A DNA stretch of 64,000 bases from Clostridia bacterium (GCA_017416425.1 JAFQCL010000006.1:1-64000), one strand, 5' to 3'; counted from the stretch's first letter, positions 8,090-16,732 are shown. Made by a program: numbers and translations. The notes: generated by a model from the letters alone, not told the origin.

Positions 8090-8371
8090 ATGGAAAATAC
8101 CATAATTTGCAGGTGTTCGGATGTTACGCTTTTAAGGGTAAGGCAGCTTATAGCGGATGGATATACGTCCATGGATGAGATAAAGCGCATCACAAGACTT
8201 GGCATGGGATCATGTCAGGGCAAAACATGTTCGCTTCTTATAATGCGCGAGCTAGCGGCTGCGGGATTTCCGCCGGCCACCCAGACCCCACAGACAACAC
8301 GTCCGCCGGCAGTGGGCGTAAAGCTTGAGCTTATTGCAAAGGAGGCCGAAAATAATGAGAAACAGCGCTGA
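8090..8371 (+). CDS. BFD-like [2Fe-2S] protein
   Basis: 93 aa. IICRCSD (C-x-C) near residue 7 and GMGSCQGKTC (C-x4-C) near residue 44 form the BFD-like [2Fe-2S] motif, found free-standing or fused in HcnB/sarcosine oxidase alpha and NirB. The C-terminal 25 residues are Pro/Thr-rich and then helical. Here the domain is split from the FAD subunit as its own gene. The end of the gene overlaps the start of the next by 17 bases and carries its ribosome-binding site (AAAGGAGG). Confidence 0.85.
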   Translation: MENTIICRCSDVTLLRVRQLIADGYTSMDEIKRITRLGMGSCQGKTCSLLIMRELAAAGFPPATQTPQTTRPPAVGVKLELIAKEAENNEKQR

Positions 8372-9503
8372 TGTGGTCATCATAGGCGGCGGTATAAGCG
8401 GCTGCTCTGTGGCCTATAACCTTGCTAAAAAGGGCGTAAAGAATATTGTGGTGCTGGAGAAACGCTTTATATGCGGCGGCTCAACGGGCGCTTGTGGCGC
8501 GGGCGTGCGCATGCAGTGGGGAACGGAGATGAATTGCCTGTTTTCCAAATACAGCATAGAATTCTTTGAACACGCTAATGAAACGCTTGAATATGACGGC
8601 GATATAGAGTTCAAGCAGAAGGGCTACCTTTTAATAGCCGATACCGATCGTGAAATAGAGCAGTTTAAAAAGAATATAGAGGTGCAGCACGCTTGCGGCA
8701 TACCCTCACGCATGGTAAGCCTTGATGAGGCAAGAAGCATAGTGCCACATCTTAATACGAGCATACTTAAAGGCGCGGCTTTCTGTGAAAAGGATGGCTT
8801 TTTAAACCCCTTCCATACTACGGATGCATATTATCGCGCTGCAAGAAGGCTTGGCGTGGAATTTTTGCACCCTGTTACGGTAATAGGTTTAACGACCTCC
8901 GGCGGCAGAATAAGCGGCGTTGTTACCGATAAGGGCGTTATCCATACAAATTGCGTGATAAACGCTGCCGGCGGAGCTTCAAAGCAGATATGCGATATGG
9001 TTGGCATATCGGTGCCAGTGATAAGCGAGCGTCATCAGATACTTGTAACCGAGCCTGTAGAGCCCATGCAGGAGCCTATGGTAATGTCTTTTGGACTTAA
9101 TCTTTATGTTCAGCAGTCGCCGCATGGATCATTTATAATGGGAAGGGGCTGTGATGCCGAGCCTCGTGACGGCAGGGTAACATCAAGCCATGAATTCCTG
9201 TCCGAGATGGCAAAGACTATAACCCGCACGCTTCCGCCGATAGGAAAGCTTCGCGTAGTGCGCCAGTGGGCAGGTCTTTACAACATCACTCCCGACAGGC
9301 AGCCCATCTATGAAAAGTCCGCCGATGTTAACGGATTTTACATGTGTATCGGCTTCTCCGGTCATGGTTTTATGTTCGGACCTGTAACGGGCGTGGTCAT
9401 GAGCGAGATGATACTTGGTGAAACGCCCACCATCGATGCGTCAAAGCTTTCACTTGGAAGATTTGGACGCGGTGAGATGGTATTCGAGCCATCGGTTGTC
9501 TAA
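8355..9503 (+). CDS. FAD-dependent dehydrogenase catalytic subunit (DAO / HcnC / sarcosine-oxidase-beta family)
   Basis: 382 aa. The N-terminal VVIIGGGISGCSVAYNLA is the DAO-family FAD motif. 'GACGAGVRMQWG' and the C-terminal 'GLYNITPDRQPIYEK... FSGHGFMFGP' match the flavin and substrate-site segments of glycine/sarcosine oxidase, proline dehydrogenase PdhB and HcnC. The start is ATG 8355, fixed by AAAGGAGG at about 8338-8345. This subunit should oxidise the C-N bond of an amino acid (candidates: proline, hydroxyproline, sarcosine, glycine or an opine) and pass electrons to the Fe-S partners. The substrate cannot be decided from sequence. A terminator follows directly. Confidence 0.85.
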   Translation: MRNSADVVIIGGGISGCSVAYNLAKKGVKNIVVLEKRFICGGSTGACGAGVRMQWGTEMNCLFSKYSIEFFEHANETLEYDGDIEFKQKGYLLIADTDREIEQFKKNIEVQHACGIPSRMVSLDEARSIVPHLNTSILKGAAFCEKDGFLNPFHTTDAYYRAARRLGVEFLHPVTVIGLTTSGGRISGVVTDKGVIHTNCVINAAGGASKQICDMVGISVPVISERHQILVTEPVEPMQEPMVMSFGLNLYVQQSPHGSFIMGRGCDAEPRDGRVTSSHEFLSEMAKTITRTLPPIGKLRVVRQWAGLYNITPDRQPIYEKSADVNGFYMCIGFSGHGFMFGPVTGVVMSEMILGETPTIDASKLSLGRFGRGEMVFEPSVV

Positions 9504-9519
9504 ATACGCTTAAGATATG

Positions 9520-9564
9520 AAAAATGCCGCCCTGTTTTCAAAAGAAGATGGGGGTGGCATTTTT
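9520..9564. terminator. Bidirectional terminator between convergent genes
   Basis: AAAATGCCgCCC pairs with GGGgGTGGCATTTT across a ~17-base loop. A and T runs flank both sides, so it can serve both the dehydrogenase operon and the convergent minus-strand gene. Confidence 0.85.
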
Positions 9565-9566
9565 AG

Positions 9567-9761
9567 TTACAATTGGGTCTTTTTATCGTTATCAAGCTTG
9601 ATCTCGCCATTTACTTCTTCAAATGCCTTGATACATTGGCGTATTAAATAGAGTATCTGCCCGTTTGCGGAGCGGCCTTCGTATTTGGCGATATAGTGCA
9701 GCTTCCCGTGTAATTCGGGATCCACTTCGATTCCTAAATGCTTATTGTTTTTATTTCTCAA
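9567..9761 (-). CDS. Arc-type ribbon-helix-helix DNA-binding protein
   Basis: 64 aa. 'HLGIEVDPELHGKLHYIAKYEGRSANGQILYLIRQCI' has the strand-helix-helix pattern of Arc/MetJ-like repressors, with 'GRSANGQI' as the turn into the second helix. It starts with TTG at 9761 behind GGTGATCA. The C-terminal ten residues are charged. It stands alone between two terminators; its target is unknown. Small Arc-like proteins of this type are common in gut clostridia and often lack a known regulon. Confidence 0.75.
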   Translation of the reverse strand: MRNKNNKHLGIEVDPELHGKLHYIAKYEGRSANGQILYLIRQCIKAFEEVNGEIKLDNDKKTQL

Positions 9762-9849
9762 ATGATCACCACTTTTTATCTTAATTTAAGTATATTTTAA
9801 GCTCACAACCGGCATAGTGTCAAGGGTATACTCTGCGACAGGCTTCGCG

Positions 9850-9895
9850 TATAAAAACGCTCACGCTGATTTTGATCTATGGGTCAGCATGAGCG
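9850..9895 (-). terminator. Terminator after the beta-lactamase-like gene
   Basis: On the minus strand, CGCTCATGCTGA pairs with TCAGCGTGAGCG over a ~14-base loop, followed by TTTTTATA. Confidence 0.85.
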
Positions 9896-9932
9896 ACTGT
9901 CATTTAAGATGCCTTTTTATATTGGATTTTGT

Positions 9933-11921
9933 TTATCGATACAGATTCCAAAATACCATTATCACAAGAAGAATCAGTGAAACCGCCATTATAGCGATAT
10001 AGCCTACCTTTTGATAGGAAAACAGCTCGCTCTTCCGCCATAGCACAATTATACCAACGCTAAACGCCACCATAAGCGCTGAGCAGACATAGTTGATAAT
10101 AAAGTGAATAGTGCAGGCTGCATATGACAGCACTCCACCCGAGGAGAACAGGAGCCACATGCAGTTGACAACGGCGGCAATAAGTGTGAGCATGAGCAGG
10201 GGAGCAAGCCTTGACGATCCAAGATTATGAATATGATTTTTGCGGTTGTAGATCATAAATCCCAGCATCACAAAGAAACCGATCACGCAAAACAGCGCTA
10301 TCATGTAGCACAGGATCACAGTAATATTGGTAATGGCGATACTCCTATGCCAAGGCATTGGTACAAATTCGGTGCCATTATAGTATATCTTTTCAACATT
10401 GCCTTCATCATCGAGCATGAAGCGCACGATACCGCCCGCGTTATCTATAAAGGTGTAGGGCGATATCTGATCCAGCTCCGTAAAACGAAGCTTTGTGGTG
10501 TAGGCCTGATGCAGGGATTGGTACTCCGAATATGCATAAAGCTTCTTTGTGCTGAAATCCGCGTATGGAGCTATAACGAACATGGAAGCCATGTTGAAGC
10601 GGTTTACGAGATCCATATAGCCATAGTAGATGCCGCCTGCGCTTATATATTCACCCGCAAGGAAGGATGTTTTAGGCAGACCTTCTGTTTGCTCCTCGTA
10701 TACGCGCTTACCAAATACATGCTCATGTATGGTGTCAGTCATGCTGTTACTATAGGAGGTGTTAAAATTTGAAAGCACTATCACAGCTTTTTTTGTGACA
10801 GGCGAAAACGCTATCTCGCCCTTTGCAAAGCTGCTGTTTACCTCAAAGCCTAAAACCAGTTCTTCTCCGTCCATAACGGGAAGACCGTGTGCCGAAATGG
10901 GTATATCCTCACCTGCATCATATGATACTGAGGTGAAAAGTTCGTAGGTCTCTTCGGCTTTAAATATGGCGGCGGTATCGCCTGTAAGCGCGGACATGAG
11001 CTTTGTCATATCGCCAAGCGTGGAGTATGCTGCGTTTATGGCGGGGATGGTGGAATAACCTTCATCGAAAACCGCAATATACCTTGAATCGCTGGTTATA
11101 AAGCAGTCCGCCATACTCTCTCTAAGCTCGGGACGGTCAAGAGCCGCCGCGTCAAGCGTGGTATGCTCCATTTCAAGGGGAAGGAGTATGTTGTTTTTGA
11201 CATATTCCACATAGGACGTTCCGGAAACCTGCTCAATTATAACTTGCGCAACCGCAGCTTCAAAGCCGCTGGAGGTTCTTACCTTACCCGCTTCAAAATG
11301 CTGAATGGGGTATATGCTGTTCATATATTCTATCACATTATGATTTCCATCAGGATCATACTCAACATCGCTTGTTATATCATCATAATAGCCCTGATAG
11401 CGATAGCATGATTCCCAGCCCACAGTGCCGTTCATAAGGTGGTATATAGTCACCGGGGTAGTGCCCCCGGATAGATCGATATTAAGCTCATCTGGCAAAT
11501 ATCCGGTAATATCGGAGTTAAGCTCAAGCATGCCGCGCTCATAAAGCTGCATGATGGATATCCAGATAAAAATGCTGCTGGCTTCACCTAAAGGAAAAAG
11601 AGTATCTTCATCAGCAAAAAGAAGATCATCTTTAAGCTCGCCTTCACATAGACCTGAGAAATACATAGTTTCACCGATAGTGACGGTTCCACCCGGTTCG
11701 GTTTTTTTTCCGCTTAGTCCCTTTATGCCGCCTATAAAGCTTTCGGACAGCTCGCCATCCTCTATAACGGCGATCGCTCTTGCCAGATTAAGTTTGTCAT
11801 AGGGCAAAGAGATGATGTCGAATGTGCCCATCTCTGTTTCCTCGGCAAACGCGCTTTGAAATGGAATTGCCATAACGCATAAAAGCACAGCAAGCGCCAG
11901 GCAAATATATCTTTTACGCAT
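9933..11921 (-). CDS. Membrane-bound beta-lactamase-like (serine hydrolase fold) pseudoenzyme
   Basis: 662 aa. The start is ATG 11921, preceded by GGAGG; a 12-base-longer frame would begin inside that site. Order: signal peptide (~1-27), class C beta-lactamase/PBP4* -like domain (~40-390), a small beta domain (~400-515), then four to five membrane helices. The fold markers are clear (LFPLGEASS..., 'IYHLMNGTVGWE', 'VAQVIIEQVSGTSYVEYV', 'LPLEMEHT'). The catalytic Ser of SxxK is Glu113 and the Lys is Ser116. The YxN equivalent reads T-S-S, and no H/KTG triad is present. The protein therefore probably binds a peptidoglycan-like or peptide ligand, or signals, rather than hydrolysing. The ligand is unknown. 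Confidence 0.8.
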   Translation of the reverse strand: MRKRYICLALAVLLCVMAIPFQSAFAEETEMGTFDIISLPYDKLNLARAIAVIEDGELSESFIGGIKGLSGKKTEPGGTVTIGETMYFSGLCEGELKDDLLFADEDTLFPLGEASSIFIWISIMQLYERGMLELNSDITGYLPDELNIDLSGGTTPVTIYHLMNGTVGWESCYRYQGYYDDITSDVEYDPDGNHNVIEYMNSIYPIQHFEAGKVRTSSGFEAAVAQVIIEQVSGTSYVEYVKNNILLPLEMEHTTLDAAALDRPELRESMADCFITSDSRYIAVFDEGYSTIPAINAAYSTLGDMTKLMSALTGDTAAIFKAEETYELFTSVSYDAGEDIPISAHGLPVMDGEELVLGFEVNSSFAKGEIAFSPVTKKAVIVLSNFNTSYSNSMTDTIHEHVFGKRVYEEQTEGLPKTSFLAGEYISAGGIYYGYMDLVNRFNMASMFVIAPYADFSTKKLYAYSEYQSLHQAYTTKLRFTELDQISPYTFIDNAGGIVRFMLDDEGNVEKIYYNGTEFVPMPWHRSIAITNITVILCYMIALFCVIGFFVMLGFMIYNRKNHIHNLGSSRLAPLLMLTLIAAVVNCMWLLFSSGGVLSYAACTIHFIINYVCSALMVAFSVGIIVLWRKSELFSYQKVGYIAIMAVSLILLVIMVFWNLYR

Positions 11922-12267
11922 AATATCCTCCAAACTTCTTTATTTATGTATAGCATACACTACATTGTGTAGTTTTGCAAGCATAATTATAATAAAAATA
12001 TTTTATAACCGGGTCTAAATACTTTTTACACAAATAAAGCTTCATAAAAAGCTTTTGTGTTGCCGTTTAAAGCATCAGCCTAAAAGTGTGTTTTTGTACC
12101 CTGCTTGTGTGAATTAAGTCTGGATCAGATGCATTTTTGGAGTATACGTAAGTAAAGCCGTGAAAGAAAATGTTTTTATGTAATATATGGCGGGTTATCC
12201 TAAAATGAAGCAAAAAAGCTTTTTGAAATTAAGCATACGATAACTTAACAGTTTAAACCTAACATAA
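11922..12267. promoter_or_regulatory. Promoter region with an operator-like dyad, otherwise gene-free
   Basis: A minus-strand extended -10 (TGC TATACA, 11947-11955) serves the beta-lactamase-like gene. Immediately upstream sits the perfect dyad ACTACA-TTG-TGTAGT (11959-11973). It resembles BlaI/MecI/CopY-type operators (TACA-N2-TGTA) but has a three-base centre. The remaining ~290 bases are AT-rich and hold no convincing gene or RNA. Confidence 0.5.
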
Positions 12268-12302
12268 AAGCGCCTGATGAGTAATATCCCACCCAGGCGA
12301 TT
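12268..12302 (-). terminator. Terminator after the CCA-adding enzyme gene
   Basis: On the minus strand, TCGCCTG pairs with CAGGCG over a ~18-base loop, followed by cTTTT, beginning at the stop codon. Confidence 0.8.
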
Positions 12303-13714
12303 TATGAGTTCAATTTTTTTGCGATGCTAAAAAGTCGCTCCTTTGTGTTATCTCCGGGAAATACCGCACAATGCAGCAAAAGCTTACGCTTTATCTCACC
12401 GATCTTTGGTCCCGGGGGTATTTTTAACCAATTGGCTATATCGCTTCCGCTGCAATTTAGTTCTTGATATGACATGGGAGCACCTTCTCTTTGCATATCA
12501 TCGATAATTCTGCGCCAGCGGCCGCAAATATCGCCCTCGCGCCTTGAAACGCCCTTTCCAAGAAGATCTGCCTCCCGCATATCGCAAAGCTCAAGCGAAA
12601 GCTCGTGCCCCATAAGTGCGAAATGTTTCCTTAGTGTTGAATCCTTGGCGTGATTGCCCACGTCATATGAATGCTCTCGCACTATTGTGACAGTTTTTTC
12701 TATTATTTCATTTGAAAACCTGAGCCTTGTAAGCGCCTTTTTAGTCATAGGGGCGCTATATTCGGCATGACGATGCATGGTTTTATCCAAATCAAGGTTT
12801 ACCGGCTTACCTACATCATGAAAAAGCCCGGCAAGGCGCATATGAAGACTCGGCCTTATGCAGGCGCATACTCTAAGCGTATGTCCAAGCACATCAAAAG
12901 CGTGGTATGCTTCATTTTGCAAAACACCGTCGCAAGCGGCTACCTCAGGCAGCACGGTTTTAAATATACCTATTTGGTGCATTAGATTCAGGCCGTAAAA
13001 CACCTTGCCCGACCATGGATATTTTGTGTCAGCAAGCGGTATTGAAGGGTACTTTATATCGCAAAGAAGAAGCTTTACAAGCTCATCGCGGATGCGTTCC
13101 CCTGATATATCCAAAAGAAGCTCTACATTTTTTACGGCGGCATTAAGCGTATTTTGCTCAATTTCGAACATAAGCTCCGATGCGAAGCGGGCAAGCCGCA
13201 TTATGCGCAGTCCATCATCTCGCAGAATCACTTCGGGATCGCTTGAGGTCGTGCGCAAGATTCTATGTTCAAGGTCGTAAAGACCGCCCGTGGGATCTAT
13301 AATCTCGCCCGTGAGTATATCCCTATAAAGGGCGTTTACAGTAAAATCACGCCTGTGAGCATCCACGTCCAAGTTGTTTGAAAATGTTACGGATTCAGGC
13401 TTATGAGCGCCCGTTTTATTATAGGTATCACTCCTGAAAGTGGTATGTTCCACAAATACGCGTTCGCCCCCGCTTTTAAGGTGCAGCTCTACCATACCAA
13501 AGCGTATACCTTTTTCTACGTAGGTTATCCTATGCTTTTTGCATAGTGAAATAAGCGCATCCGGCGGCATAGCGCTGCATACGTCCATATCGCTTATCGG
13601 CAAGTCCAAAAGCGGATTTCTCACCATACCGCCCACGGCATAAAGCGTATAGCCAGCTTCCTTCATGAGCTTTGCCAGCTCTATCAGCGGTTTTTTAAAG
13701 GCATATTCGTACAT
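12302..13714 (-). CDS. cca: CCA tRNA nucleotidyltransferase with HD domain
   Basis: 470 aa. The class II nucleotidyltransferase head has YAVGGMVRNPLLDLPISDMD (the G-G...R...D-x-D metal site), then 'RRDFTVNALY' and 'PTGGLYDLEHRILRT', the conserved blocks of CCA-adding enzymes and poly(A) polymerases. The C-terminal half contains an HD motif (AGLFHDVGKP) and 'HAEYSAPMTKKALTRLRFS'. It adds or repairs the 3' CCA of tRNAs. This fits the two tRNA-Ser genes in this window, neither of which encodes CCA. The start is ATG 13714; a TGCTATATT extended -10 ends six bases upstream, so the mRNA is probably leaderless. An upstream in-frame ATG (13732) overlaps the promoter and has no ribosome-binding site. 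Confidence 0.9.
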   Translation of the reverse strand: MYEYAFKKPLIELAKLMKEAGYTLYAVGGMVRNPLLDLPISDMDVCSAMPPDALISLCKKHRITYVEKGIRFGMVELHLKSGGERVFVEHTTFRSDTYNKTGAHKPESVTFSNNLDVDAHRRDFTVNALYRDILTGEIIDPTGGLYDLEHRILRTTSSDPEVILRDDGLRIMRLARFASELMFEIEQNTLNAAVKNVELLLDISGERIRDELVKLLLCDIKYPSIPLADTKYPWSGKVFYGLNLMHQIGIFKTVLPEVAACDGVLQNEAYHAFDVLGHTLRVCACIRPSLHMRLAGLFHDVGKPVNLDLDKTMHRHAEYSAPMTKKALTRLRFSNEIIEKTVTIVREHSYDVGNHAKDSTLRKHFALMGHELSLELCDMREADLLGKGVSRREGDICGRWRRIIDDMQREGAPMSYQELNCSGSDIANWLKIPPGPKIGEIKRKLLLHCAVFPGDNTKERLFSIAKKLNS

Positions 13715-13720
13715 ACCTAT

Positions 13721-13729
13721 AATATAGCA
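13721..13729 (-). promoter_or_regulatory. Extended -10 of cca, adjacent to its start codon
   Basis: Minus-strand TGCTATATT with only six bases (ATAGGT) between the -10 and ATG 13714. There is no Shine-Dalgarno. It implies leaderless transcription. Confidence 0.5.
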
Positions 13730-13799
13730 CATTTTATTGTTTTTTAAAACCCGCCGAATAAGATTTTAGACAAAAGTTGGTTTTTGTTTAAATGTGAGG

Positions 13800-13838
13800 T
13801 TAAAAAATAAAAATAGCAGGGCTGTTTATAACCCTGCT
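13800..13838 (-). terminator. Terminator after the fba-DUF1292 genes
   Basis: On the minus strand, AGCAGGG pairs with CCCTGCT over a ten-base loop, followed by ATTTTTATTTTT. Confidence 0.9.
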
Positions 13839-13872
13839 TAACTGTAGCTTTTTAATTTTGGCTAAAAAGTGT

Positions 13873-14151
13873 TCATTCTTCCTTTTCAGCCTCCTCCTTA
13901 TATGCCTCAAATACGGCGTTAAGAAGGTTTATATCATCTATACCGCAATACTGCACGCCATCCTCATCTTCGATTATCTCAAGTATAGTGGCTTCGTTGT
14001 CGCTGTTTGCTATCTCCTCGGCATCCACCAGGATGCAAAATTCGCGTCCCATATGCTCTATCGTGGCGATATAGACAAAATCTACATCCTGACCCTCTGA
14101 ATCGGTCAGCGTAATTATATCGTATTCGTATTCTCTTTCGTTCTTATCCAC
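13873..14151 (-). CDS. DUF1292 family protein (YrzB-like)
   Basis: 92 aa, strongly acidic. 'EYDIITLTDSEGQDVDFVYIATIEHMGREFCILVD' followed by an acidic 'EIIEDEDGVQYCGI' stretch is the DUF1292 pattern, found in Firmicutes usually beside alaS/yrrL genes. Function is unknown in the family. The start is GTG 14151, preceded by GGGAG; a longer frame would overlap the aldolase stop. It follows fba by 16 bases and shares its terminator, so the two are co-transcribed, an unusual partner for this family. Confidence 0.8.
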   Translation of the reverse strand: MDKNEREYEYDIITLTDSEGQDVDFVYIATIEHMGREFCILVDAEEIANSDNEATILEIIEDEDGVQYCGIDDINLLNAVFEAYKEEAEKEE

Positions 14152-14167
14152 AGAAATCTCCCAAAGA

Positions 14168-15103
14168 TCAGGCTTTGCCGTTGCAGCCAAGCACATTGAT
14201 CAGCTTATGCCTGACCATTTCCTTGATGGCCGCACGCGCGGGCTTAAGATACTGCCTCGGGTCAAAGTGTGAGGGATTCTCAGCCATGTATTTACGTATA
14301 GTGCCGGTCATAGCAAGACGAAGGTCACTGTCTATGTTGATCTTGCATACGGCCATCTGAGCAGCCCTTCTCAGCATATCCTCGGGTACGCCTATGGCAT
14401 CGGCCATGTTGCCGCCATTTTCATTTATCATCTTTACAAACTCAGGTACAACGGAGCTTGCGCCATGAAGCACTATCGGGAAACCCGGAAGCCTTCTTTC
14501 TATCTCCTCAAGTATGTCAAAACGAAGCTGCGGCTTGGTGCCCGGCTTGAACTTATACGCGCCGTGGCTGGTGCCTATGGCTATCGCAAGACTGTCTACG
14601 CCTGTCTTTTCAACGAATTCCTGAACTTGATCGGGATCGGTGTATGAGGAATCCTTGGCAGATACATTGATATCATCCTCAACGCCGGCAAGACGTCCAA
14701 GCTCACCCTCAACTACCACACCGTGATCGTGCGCATACTCGACAACACGCCTTGTAAGCTCGATATTCTCCGCAAAGCTCAAGTGGGAGCCATCGATCAT
14801 TACGGAAGTAAAGCCTCCGTCAACACAGCTTTTGCAAAGCTCAAAAGTGTCGCCATGGTCAAGGTGCAGGCAAATGGGAAGATCGGTCTCTATCACAGCT
14901 GCCTCTACCAGCTTGATAAGATAGGTATGGTTAGCATACTTCCTTGCGCCGCTTGATACCTGAAGTATCAAAGGAGCACGTTCCTCCTTGGCGGCCTCAG
15001 TTATGCCCTGGATTATCTCCATGTTGTTAACGTTGAATGCGCCTATAGCATAGCCTTCCACATATGCTTTTTCAAACATTTCCTTACTGGTTACGAGTGC
15101 CAT
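14168..15103 (-). CDS. fba: Class II fructose-1,6-bisphosphate aldolase
   Basis: 311 aa, the usual length for class IIb enzymes. Key blocks: 'GAFNVNNMEIIQGI' at the N-terminus, the zinc ligands in 'ICLHLDHGD' (~81-89), 'GTSHGAYKF' (~178-186) and 'IVLHGASS' (~210-217). It interconverts fructose-1,6-bisphosphate with dihydroxyacetone phosphate and glyceraldehyde-3-phosphate in glycolysis. CGGAGGC precedes the ATG. The upstream gene (tryptophanase family) ends 73 bases away without an obvious terminator, so read-through is possible. Confidence 0.95.
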   Translation of the reverse strand: MALVTSKEMFEKAYVEGYAIGAFNVNNMEIIQGITEAAKEERAPLILQVSSGARKYANHTYLIKLVEAAVIETDLPICLHLDHGDTFELCKSCVDGGFTSVMIDGSHLSFAENIELTRRVVEYAHDHGVVVEGELGRLAGVEDDINVSAKDSSYTDPDQVQEFVEKTGVDSLAIAIGTSHGAYKFKPGTKPQLRFDILEEIERRLPGFPIVLHGASSVVPEFVKMINENGGNMADAIGVPEDMLRRAAQMAVCKINIDSDLRLAMTGTIRKYMAENPSHFDPRQYLKPARAAIKEMVRHKLINVLGCNGKA

Positions 15104-15176
15104 TACTATTGCCTCCGTTTTAAAATTGTAGTTATTTTTATATAAACGAAGATCGCTCTCCGCTCATACCTTTAAT

Positions 15177-16604
15177 TTAAAGCGACTCGCCAAAGTCTAT
15201 ACGGAACTTTTTCACAAGACGCTCAGGCCAATCGCCTATTGAATTCAGCCTGTCATAGAAATTGCGTGGAGCACCCTCTTCAAAATAAAGTCCGCCTATA
15301 AGGTCGCGATTTTCATACAGCCAGGAAAGCCTGTCTATCAGATAATTGATCTGTGAAATGGTATATACTCTTCTTGGCATTGCAAGCCGTACAAGCTCCA
15401 TAGCTCCAAAGGGCGGATCGTTTGGGTTCTCAATAGGCTCGTCTATACCGCCGCGCTCCATGCCACGCGCTCCGCTTGATATATATATTGCGGCGGCAAG
15501 GCTTCCTGCTGGATATTCTGAAAGCGGCACATGCGGCACAAACTTCCTTGCATCTATATGGCAGCCAAGCCCGCCCGGAGGGGTCACAACCGGAATACCG
15601 TACTTTTGAAGCTCGCCCGCAAGATAAGCTATAAAATTTGGCCCTTGGGCTATCGTGTCATCGTCCATGGTATCGTCAAGACCGTCTATCAAAGATTCCA
15701 TATCCCTTATGCTTATGCCGCCATAGGTCGGAAAGCCCTCAAACCTTGCGATCAAAGGCTCAAGCTTTAAGAATATGGACTCATCATTTGTAAGAATGGC
15801 TCCGCCCTTTCCAAAACCCAGTTTTCTTGCCGAGAAATAGATGATATCAACGGCTTGCGCTATCAGTTTTGTTATCTGCCTTGTTGAAAGCTCAGGATGT
15901 TCTCTTGTCCTTATAAAATGCAGGTTATCCTGATAAAGGCTCGCGTCAAGTACGGTAAGCACGCCATACTCACGGCAAATCGCCGCCGCTTCTATAATAT
16001 TGTCCATGGATATGGGCTGGCCGCCTATAAGATTTGTCCCCGCTTCTATTCTGACAAACGCTACATTTCCGCGCTCGCTCTCTAAGACGTGGCGAAGCTT
16101 TTTAAGATCAAAATTGCCCTTAAAGGGTTTATCGCTCTGGAGTACAAGGCCTTCATCTAAAAGTAGCGAAACATGCCTTCCGCCAACCTGCTTTATCTGA
16201 TTAATAGTAGTACCAAACTCAAAGTTCATGGGAACAAGCTGCCCTTCTTTGATAAGTCCCCTGGAAAGTATTTGTTCACAAGCTCTTCCCTGATGTGCAG
16301 GCAAAAAATACTTCTTATCGAAGATATCGAACAACTTGGCAGAAAGCCGCGAAAAAGTGGTGCTGCCGGCATAAGCCTCATCAGCACGCATCATGGCGGC
16401 AAGCTGACAGAGGGTCATCGCATTTACACCGCTATCCGTAAGCATGTCAAGATAAACATCGTTCGAAGTCAGTCTGTAGCTGTTAAAGCCGGCCTCCCTT
16501 GCGGCAGCAAGCCTTCGTTCAACCGGTTGAAGCTGGGTCTTTTGCACATAACAGATCTTATGCATCTCAAGAGGTAACGGTTCCCTTGAAAAGTAATTAA
16601 TCAT
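15177..16604 (-). CDS. Tryptophanase/tyrosine phenol-lyase family PLP enzyme
   Basis: 475 aa, matching the beta-eliminating lyase family. Recognisable parts: 'GFNSYRLTSNDVYLDMLTDSG' near the N-terminus, 'LPAHQGRACEQIL', 'RIEAGTNLIGGQPIS', 'TVLDASLYQDN' and the PLP-lysine region 'IIYFSARKLGFGKGGAIL' (~255-272). In canonical tryptophanases the lysine block is SAKKD; here it is SARKLGFGKGG, so substrate and even reaction may differ from indole-forming tryptophanase. The family cleaves Cbeta-Cgamma or Cbeta-S bonds of aromatic or sulfur amino acids to pyruvate and ammonia. AAGGAGAG precedes the ATG. Confidence 0.85.
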   Translation of the reverse strand: MINYFSREPLPLEMHKICYVQKTQLQPVERRLAAAREAGFNSYRLTSNDVYLDMLTDSGVNAMTLCQLAAMMRADEAYAGSTTFSRLSAKLFDIFDKKYFLPAHQGRACEQILSRGLIKEGQLVPMNFEFGTTINQIKQVGGRHVSLLLDEGLVLQSDKPFKGNFDLKKLRHVLESERGNVAFVRIEAGTNLIGGQPISMDNIIEAAAICREYGVLTVLDASLYQDNLHFIRTREHPELSTRQITKLIAQAVDIIYFSARKLGFGKGGAILTNDESIFLKLEPLIARFEGFPTYGGISIRDMESLIDGLDDTMDDDTIAQGPNFIAYLAGELQKYGIPVVTPPGGLGCHIDARKFVPHVPLSEYPAGSLAAAIYISSGARGMERGGIDEPIENPNDPPFGAMELVRLAMPRRVYTISQINYLIDRLSWLYENRDLIGGLYFEEGAPRNFYDRLNSIGDWPERLVKKFRIDFGESL

Positions 16605-16732
16605 TTCTATCTCTCCTTAAAATGAAATGAGCTTTATGCCATTATACACCATAAGCGCAAGGTTTTGACCCTGTATTTTAAAAAGTTTTTAATGACATAC
16701 ATATATTTTTATTAAATATCCTATTATTGCTC

